From Chalara sp. BL73 (taxonomy: Eukaryota; Ascomycota; Leotiomycetes; Helotiales): DNA of 64,000 nucleotides. The notes beneath the pieces are model-generated. The model did not search any database, had not been told where the DNA came from, and was given only the letters and a program-made list of their open reading frames with translations. The stretch spans positions 1,798,001 through 1,862,000 of the forward strand of contig CAKJVC010000068.1 of NCBI GenBank assembly GCA_918026815.1, given 5' to 3'. The stretch's first letter is position 1. The number at the start of each line of letters is the position of its first letter. The translations under genes were made by a program, and so were the position numbers. Positions 57,127-64,000 of the stretch are shown in pieces.

Positions 57127-58653
57127 ATGTCTTTCACTTCCTTTTTGCTTATAGCAAGTTTGAGCGGAGGTTCAGCTTTGCCTTGGGGTGGGCCGCTGAA
57201 GACGAGTATCGATACTTCAGCCGGAACTGCCGATTGGAGTCCGGCTCCAACAAAATATTCTGAATTGTATACCGATGTACATGGGCTCTTTAAGAGAACT
57301 GCCGCAGACGTCAACACTTGTGGCTGGTAAAATTGATAAACCCTGTTCCATATGATTCTTGCTTATAATATGATAGGATTGGTCCGCGCCCTGCTCTCTG
57401 CTCGACGAACTCGAAGTGTGTCTGGAATACCCAGGTGAGCTATGTAGGCTGCTGTGATTTGAGAGGTAGGGGTTGTGATGCTGTATATACATCATGCGTC
57501 AACCCAGGTGATCCTTCACGGACCTTGAGACGTCCCAACGTCTACCAGTGGTAAGTTTTAGAGTCGATATTTTGAGACCTAAATGTTGACATTGGATGGA
57601 AGTCTTAATTCGGAAAGGTGCTACCGCAATACATACCCTGGCGGTTATTACCAATGGGGTTGTGATCCAACTGTAAAGGGAACAACAGTTCAGACTACAT
57701 ACAAGAATTGGGTTGCAGTGGCTGAATACGTATGGGGCCCCGGTGGAGGCATTTATGAATTTTCAACTTCTGCAAAATTGCCCACACAATCAACATTGGA
57801 ACCAATTCAGTCCACCGCGACTACTACCCTCATCCAACCAACAACAATCTCGGAAGGGGGTGTTTCATCATTAGCGCAGAATATTCCTTCTACATCCCTG
57901 ATCATATTATCACCCTCAGCCAGTGTTCAACCAACGAGTGATTCAGGCACGAAGAGCTCTGCACAGCCAATGAATCCCAAGCAGCCACTAGGAGGCTCAA
58001 TATCGTCCGATATCCAGAATTCCGCCTTCTTCACCCCATCACCGCCCTTCTCGGGTCTTTCCAAAGGAGCAAAGATAGGAACTGGCGTCTCGGCTTCCGT
58101 CGTGGGTCTATTATTGATTTTTGGCATCTATTTCTGCACCCGAGGCTACAAACAAAAGAAAGCCGCGCAGCCGCCTCCGCCATCATCTATAATAGCTGAC
58201 CCTACCGGCGCTGCCAAAAAAGACAAAGTTGAATCTGTGACTTCCGAGCTCCCTGGCAATGCAACCTACAACTCAGCGAATGTATCTTCAGCAGCGCACT
58301 CCCCACATCCAGACAGCCTCATCGTCTCCCATCCGCTTCATACGCCTCCAGTAGAACTATCACTAACGTCGCAATTTTATGACAGGACTTCTCATCCGTC
58401 CATACTAACGCCAGGCTCGCCAAGTAGTGGGCATTCCGGATCCCCCAACTGGGAGCAGAAGTTTCGTGATAGCGCAGCGCTCACCATTCCACCAAGACAT
58501 GAATTGCAGGTTACAGATCCGAGCCCGAACTCGCCAGCTCCAGAATCCGAACCAAGCTTCAACTCCCCTTCTGTCTCGTCGGCAATCTCTCCTAGCCCAA
58601 GCCCAGCAGCGTGTGATGGGATAGAGAGTATACCGGAGCTTGGGGGCTCGTAA
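57127..58653 (+). CDS. Single-pass cysteine-rich surface protein (wall-sensor-like)
   Basis: Exons 57127-57326, 57377-57550 and 57618-58653 join in frame to 469 aa. A signal peptide (MSFTSFLLIASLSGGSA) precedes an extracellular cysteine-rich module: TCGWIGPRPALCSTNSKCVW, VGCCDLRGRGCDAVYTSC, then CYRNTYPGGYYQWGCDP after the second splice. The VGCCD and TxC pattern is common in uncharacterised fungal surface proteins. A Ser/Thr-rich stretch of about 100 residues, probably O-mannosylated, leads to one membrane helix (VSASVVGLLLIFGIYFCTRG). A basic anchor (YKQKK) and a cytosolic tail of about 200 residues rich in Ser and Pro follow. The topology matches wall-integrity sensors of the WSC/MID2 kind, but the ectodomain is not a WSC domain. 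Signalling function is inference. Confidence 0.82.
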
Positions 58654-60381
58654 ATGAGGAAAGTAAGAGCCCTCAGTATTTCGTTCTCTATCAGGCATTT
58701 CTTCTATTCCGATGCATCGGCCTACAAAAGGAACTGAGTCTGACGATTCAATTATAGGTAGGGCGTCGACCGATCCAGTACATTGTACTGCAGAGGAATC
58801 ATGTTCAGCTATGTCGATGAAATGGGTATGCTAATACGACCTGCGAAATAATGGATTTATTCAGTTTATTAACGTTATCTAACAACACCCATGCGCTACT
58901 TAAAGCGATATTAATCTTGCTGCTAAGTTCCTACAACAACTTTTGTGCTGGCCTAGTTCTTGTTGTAGTTCTACTTTATCTGATGCTTTCATATAAGAGC
59001 AACTGCTCCTCTCTATTATTTTCGCTATCACGTCTCCCCCATTCTAAACTTCATAAACGCACGGAGCTGCTCTTTTATTCATTTTCCTTCGTGTGTGTGT
59101 ATGTGTGTGAGAGGCTCAAATATTGCAAATGCTACGAGCCATGCAAAGCACTGGGTACTATTAAAGAAGAGAGAAGGGTGGGTTCTACGAGGGTGAGGAA
59201 GGCTGGCTAAGGGTTAATGTGAACGGGAGTTACAAGCTTGCAGGGAGTGAAGTTTGACTCTGCCCTTGCCCTTTTTCGAAACGGATCCGCCTGCATAAAG
59301 TTTAATATGCCCGAACTTAGCTTATATGTAGTTCTTCCTGATAGAATTTCCTGCCCGTGCGGAGATTTGCCAAGTTTGTGATGACCTGAACGCATCATAG
59401 AGATGTGACACAGTTGCCATCCAAGACATCGCCGCTCAATAATTTACTAGAGGCTGCGAAATATCAAACGCCGCAGTGCCTACCGGAGAATATTCCGTCG
59501 CTTATTATGCTTAATAGCGTGTTCTTTGAAGCTGGAATTAGATTAATTTTCTGCTGGGGAATCTATGCTTTTCACCTAACCTTGATGGACGCTCTACGAA
59601 CCTCCTAATCCTTCCACTTAGACTACAGAAGATCAATGCCCACGCTTCCAAGAAGCACCCAAGGCAGATAGATGTGCGGTGAGAACTTTCCTAGCCCTCG
59701 TTCCAAATATGAAAGCAAACAGAGTCGGCCCTAGCAAATGCTTACAACCATGGCAAATATATTTATAACTGCTCTTGAAGACGTGTACCAAGCATGCACG
59801 TTCGCTTCAGGATAAAGCTGCATATGGAGTTATATCTAAATATCGTATCCGCGTCCAGAACCGGAGCGCCCAAAACAATAGAAGGATCGGATTGTCAACG
59901 ATCCAAACTCCGCTTTCGTTCCGCCGAAGATTAGAATACTTCATCCTTGAATATAGTGATAGGAACGGCCATTTTTCGTGCCTTGCAATCGCCGGCAGAA
60001 TAACGTCAACTATATAGCCATAGTTTTAATTAATGTAGATGAGGTGGGGGTGGGAAGCGAGGCGATGCGAGCCGCAGATCGCTGCAAAGAAGAAGGGACG
60101 GGAGCGGCAGTTTGCTATATTAATTGGATGCTGCAGCAACCTTGCGCGCAATAGATCGAAGCTATGCTTCGGCTTCATTTATAGGTTGAACTTTATACCT
60201 GTGCAACCAATTCAATTAGAGATGGAGTACTATGGGAAATGTCTTTCGGACGATTGTGAAGCTCCAAGAGGGTGAAAGGTTCCGAGCGCCGGCTGGAATT
60301 TTCCTTCAAGAAGGTTAAATCATCAGTAGACCTTTCCGCGTTCCTACCTATCATCACTTATTGCTGGTAACCTACTTCAGC
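58654..60381. other. Intergenic region, no supported gene
   Basis: About 1.7 kb. A short TG/GTGT-rich stretch lies at 59090-59112. No coding sequence or RNA recognised. Confidence 0.5.
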
Positions 60382-61834
60382 ATGTTGTTAACATCGTTGA
60401 TAGCTCTTGGGCTTGTTGCCTCCAATGTCGAAGCAACGCACACGCTCAGATTTGCTTGCTCTCAGCTTGTTACGGAGAGGCTCGACCCGTAGGTCAGCTT
60501 CTTGCTTTTTATATGCATAAATGTTCTAAAGTATGGATCTAGTCTGGTGAGCCCGGGACAGAATCCATCTCCGCATATGCATCAGGTATTGATACCCTCG
60601 CCAATCTTCGCCAGTGCTGGCAACATTATCACATTCTGACTTCCATACAGATCGTGGGAGGAGTGCGTAAACCTTTCGTATCTTTGCACGACAGACCTCC
60701 CTGACAAGATTAGAATGCGTTCAATGTTACCATGGATCCTGCACATGACATTGCAGAAAGAGCGTCATGCACAACATGCACTTTCTCCGAAGATTTCTCG
60801 AATTACTGGACCGCCGTCCTTTACTTTCGTGCGCGGAATGGGACGTTCAAGCGCGTTCATCAGCTGGCAAACCAAAATCTTGCAGCAGCCGAAGGTGGCA
60901 TGACCATCTACTATGTTTCTCCGGACAATAGAACATCATCAATCACAGCATTCAGGCCGGTGAGTTCTTCCCTCCTACCGGCAGATGGAGAGAGGCTAAG
61001 ATAAATGAGGGCTTTCGCATGCTTGCCGGAACTGCAGAGAAACGAACCAATGCCACTGGATTCATAAATCTGTTCCGGTGCTATGATAGATATGATGAGA
61101 ATATGTTCTATTCTCCTAACCCGATGGGTGTTGCCGCCACCGATACCACTTGGATGCCCACCCGACATTGCGCTGGAGGAATCCGCGTGAATACTTTCTT
61201 CCCTACGTGAGCTTCACCTCTTGAAATTCTATTGCAGCTTATAAAGTTATGATTTAGCTGTTGGGATGGAGTCAACCTGGATAGCCCGGACCATAAAAGC
61301 CATGTTGCATACCCGGCCAGGGGATCTGCTTGTCCCGCGACACACCCTGTGGAGATCCCTCAGGTCTTCATTGAGACGATATGGGATACTGGCAAGTTCG
61401 ACAAGTCGCTGTGGCCTGAAGATGGTAGTCAACCATTTGTATTCAGTCAAGGAGATCCGTAAGCCAGAATTGCAACCTTAGTATTATCGGTCATTTGAAT
61501 TGCTCTCTAACGTAAAAACAGCACTGGGTTCGGCCATCACGCGGACTATGTCTTTGGCTGGAAAGGAGATTCGTTGCAGAAAGCTATGGACGCGAGATGC
61601 GATGTATATGATGCGAGTCCAGATCCATTCATACACCCTCCCTCGGAGTGCCCGCAACTTAGGACACAGGATCAGGCCGTTGCCAACCAGTGCTACCAGA
61701 GGCAAATTGCGGAGGAGGATCTTGATAGTTGTAAGTTGCAAATCCGTTTTTCTATGGAAGAGACAAGACCGGTTATTTAACATGACATAGGGCGGTCAAC
61801 CCTTCCAGGAAACATGCCAATCACCTACGAATGA
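60382..61834 (+). CDS. Secreted DUF1996-domain protein, eight exons, 352 aa
   Basis: Exons 60382-60488, 60543-60585, 60651-60662 (12 nt), 60714-60959, 61010-61206, 61258-61458, 61522-61730 and 61791-61834 join with consistent phases. The signal peptide is MLLTSLIALGLVASNVEA. The domain starts with FACSQLVTERLDPLVSPGQN and PSPHMHQIVGGNAFN, whose His residues are invariant in DUF1996. It continues with CTTCTFSEDFSNYWTAVLYF, GFRMLAGT, RCYDRYDEN, CWDGVNLDSPDHKSHVAYP and FGHHADYVFGWKGDSLQKAM, each typical of the family. The protein would be extracellular or wall-bound. The biochemical role of DUF1996 is not established. No WSC domain or membrane anchor follows. The eight exons, one a microexon, explain why no long open frame marks the gene. 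Confidence 0.92.
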
Positions 61835-62096
61835 GTCCTATTCGAGCACCTTCTTCAGTTAATGGGAACTGATTGATTCTTTATGGCAGAAAGATAACAG
61901 TATTTTTCTTCATTGCTTCACACATAAATCACGAAAGGAAGATGGAGGTCATTGATAAATAAAGTGGAGCACAACGGACCAGGAAAGTCTTGGCGGCAGC
62001 TGTTCGTCTGGTTAAATATTTTCTTCAACCTTACAATGCCTTATCTATATTCAACTCCTCATCATTCGCCATCCGATTCTATCCCCATTTCTTGGT
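61835..62096. other. Short convergent intergenic gap
   Basis: About 260 bases between two converging genes; shared 3' flanks. Nothing else seen. Confidence 0.5.
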
Positions 62097-62480
62097 CTAA
62101 CATGATCGTTTCCCTATCAACCATTCCTTCACCTCCCGTCTTGCCTCTCGCCTCTCTTCTTTCGCGCTGATTCTCCTGCCTCCAATTATCACCTCCTCCT
62201 GCTTTTGCCCACCGAACCCGCCCCTATATGGATCTCGTGGCCATGCCTGGCTTGTCTGACTCCTCCTCTCATTTTCGGACGTCTGCCGCGCGAGAGATTG
62301 TGGTTGCGCTTCTGCAGGCTGGTCTAATAATGTGCTGCTGGTGGAGAGGTTGGATGTTGATATGTTAGAGTGATGCATAATATTCTCTTGAGATGTGGGT
62401 ATGGATTCTGTAGCGGAACTCGAGTTCGAGGTGCTTCTTAGAGGAGAGGGTGATGACGAGTGTTGTCTAAAGAAGCGCAT
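62097..62480 (-). CDS. Small hypothetical protein, 127 aa
   Basis: Single exon with ATG at 62480. It starts MRFFRQHSSSPSPLRSTSNS, and the first 80 residues are Ser/Thr/Gln-rich and disordered. The C-terminus is basic and helical (GGRRISAKEERREARREVKE, then WLIGKRSC). No family recognised. The conserved-looking C-terminal helix and a clean start favour a real gene over chance. Confidence 0.5.
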   Translation of the reverse strand: MRFFRQHSSSPSPLRSTSNSSSATESIPTSQENIMHHSNISTSNLSTSSTLLDQPAEAQPQSLARQTSENERRSQTSQAWPRDPYRGGFGGQKQEEVIIGGRRISAKEERREARREVKEWLIGKRSC

Positions 62481-63767
62481 ATTGGGGATTTAAACGTGCA
62501 GAGTTGGTTGATGGTCGTGGAACGGGTAGGTTTTCTATGCAGCTCGTGAAGGCCTCCTTTCTCCAAGGAGTCTTTAACGTGTGTATAGAGCGGGTTTACA
62601 CGAGGCGCTGCTGAGTGTTGTATGAGTAAGGTCTCGCGCGCTGAAAGTCTATGGAGGGGTCCTCCAGTATCTGAATCAGTAGTCCGACAAAGAGTACCGA
62701 GCTTGATCTAGTGATTAAGTTCCCCAACCTTATAGTCAGAAAACTTGGCTGTACTCACTAAGGTTGAAGCAGCGATATTCACACGACTTGGATGACTATG
62801 CAGTGAACTGGAGACTACGCTAGATGGAATAATCTGGGGTATGGGGAATCATCTTCTTATATGAAGGACTAACAAACTCCAGCTGCCAATTTTTACGGAG
62901 GAATATGACCACTAAAGATGCTCGAAGTTTCGAGCTGATAAGGCGCAGACCTCGCATCGAGGTTCTGGCCAGCCTTGGCTCCGTGGGGATAACGGCTCGT
63001 TGTTGGAGAACGGTATCCAGGGAAAATCGTGGCGTTTCTTGGCCCGAGAATATCCGACTCTTGAATTTGTTGTCAGGACTCACCTTCAACATTGCTGCTT
63101 TGTCGGAGAACCGCGTCTCGCCTTCAACAGTTGAGCAAGGTGTGGTGAATTTGCTGTTATTTAATCAGAAGATATCCCTGTATCGGCTCATGTCGTTATC
63201 ATTTGCTCGGCGCTACTTGAACAAGTCTCTCAACATGAGCAAGTTCGAGTATACCTTCTCATGAAAGACTGCCCAAAGTTCCAGTCAAAAGAAAGCTTGC
63301 TCAAATTAATATCTTCATATTCAAAAGATGCTGAAGCAAGCACTTCGGAGTATGATTCTTCACAAACAGGAAATGGTCATCCAGCCCAGTGAACAGCCGC
63401 ATGAAGGTAAAACCTCCGGGTCCATAAAGTCCTCGTGGCTATGCTTCCGCTGACTGTATGAAGCATTTAGATCTTTGCAATGCGAACGCTATTTGCTCGG
63501 GTGGCTAATAGGCCATGAACGTGTTGCAGGAAATTTAGTACCGCGAGAAGTTTGGTATAAAGGGGGGGAAAGGGCTTAAGTGCAACATAATGAAACGTGT
63601 TTCATGTAATAACTTCATGACGTGTTTAGTAGCATCTTTGTTCATCTTTATTGTTTTAAGTTTGAACATAAATTAAGTAAAGACTGAATGGGCAAATCGT
63701 AATGCGCACAGCTATCTAAATTGAACTTCACACAAGGTTGCGCCTCCGCCTCTATGGGTATCTAACA
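62481..63767. other. Intergenic region with competing frames
   Basis: About 1.3 kb. Frames of 90-119 codons overlap on opposite strands at 62820-63264; neither has a recognisable domain or splice partner. The pyrimidine-poor part from 63540 to 63720 is AT-rich. No gene supported. Confidence 0.4.
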
Positions 63768-64000
63768 TTAAAACCTCATCTGTTCCCAAACCTCCCTTGG
63801 GTCGTCGTCTAAATCCACTGTTATGAGTCCCTTCTCGTCGATCCAAGCACCCTCATCGCTGATTTTGAGAACTTCTCCGGAGTGTCGACATTCCTGGAGA
63901 CTGACGCCCGCTTTATCTCTTGGTACCCTAATCCTTGGCGTCTTTGCTTTCATAGAGGGCGGCATGAACGCTTCTCTCACCGCGTTCTCATCGTAAATTA
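63768..64000 (-). CDS. Partial hypothetical protein, cut by the window edge
   Basis: The frame is open to the right edge and ends at a stop at 63768, giving about 76 visible C-terminal residues. They contain AFMPPSMKAKTPRIRVPRDK, SGEVLKISDEGAWIDEKGLI and TVDLDDDPREVWEQMRF. The alternation of strands and charged turns suggests an ordered domain. No family recognised; the start lies outside the window. Confidence 0.5.
   Translation of the reverse strand, partial: IYDENAVREAFMPPSMKAKTPRIRVPRDKAGVSLQECRHSGEVLKISDEGAWIDEKGLITVDLDDDPREVWEQMRF

Noticed and set aside
62820..63264. Opposing 90- and 119-codon frames
   Set aside because: They overlap on both strands, so at most one could be real; neither shows a domain, a convincing start context or an intron.

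Overview
The window is nuclear DNA of a filamentous ascomycete (Pezizomycotina; a leotiomycete-like fungus is my guess, not shown). The evidence is eukaryotic gene structure: many introns of about 45-95 nt with GT...AG ends and CTGAC/CTAAC branch sites just upstream of the acceptor. The gene families are typically fungal: a HET-domain protein, a Zn(II)2Cys6 factor, a DUF1996 protein, a GH27 alpha-galactosidase with a C-terminal sugar-binding module, an SREBP-type bHLH factor and a fungal O-fucosyltransferase-like protein. No tRNA, rRNA, CRISPR array or complete transposon was recognised. All exon joins were worked out by eye from splice signals and reading-frame arithmetic. All family names come from recalled motifs, not from searches.

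Layout. 0-13 kb: a small secreted cysteine-rich protein (-), a disordered protein with a conserved aromatic core (-), a conserved ascomycete protein of unknown function whose 5' side abuts a possible LTR-retrotransposon junction (-), a 102-aa protein (+), then a convergent pair of FAD monooxygenase (+) and MFS transporter (-), and a 183-aa orphan (-). 13-24.5 kb: an SREBP-type bHLH-zipper factor (-), a HET protein (-), a 93-aa cupin (-), and a phosphoinositide phospholipase C (+) with one unusually long intron. 24.5-32.8 kb: a gene-poor stretch with a 71-aa CxxC...CxxC protein (+) and several decayed or unresolved coding fragments, including a coiled-coil relic.

32.9-47 kb: an O-fucosyltransferase-like type II membrane protein, an EutQ-like cupin, a HAD (haloacid dehalogenase-like) hydrolase and an SDR oxidoreductase (all +); a Zn2Cys6 regulator broken by an in-frame TGA (-); a small secreted protein whose signal peptide and mature part lie in different frames (-); and the GH27 alpha-galactosidase (+). 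47-49 kb holds relics of what may have been one gene with an N-terminal signalling-type segment and a kinase-like segment (-). 50-64 kb: a 1286-aa disordered protein with a possible myristoylation start (-), a single-pass cysteine-rich surface protein (+), an eight-exon DUF1996 secreted protein (+), a 127-aa orphan (-), and a protein cut by the window edge (-).

Housekeeping or signalling genes (PLC, bHLH factor, large disordered protein) are interspersed with accessory loci: secreted proteins, HET, oxidoreductases and transporter, and damaged genes. The most plausible functional unit is the monooxygenase plus transporter pair. The most notable observations are the short multi-exon secreted or cysteine-rich genes that simple ORF calling misses, and three loci that look recently or progressively inactivated.
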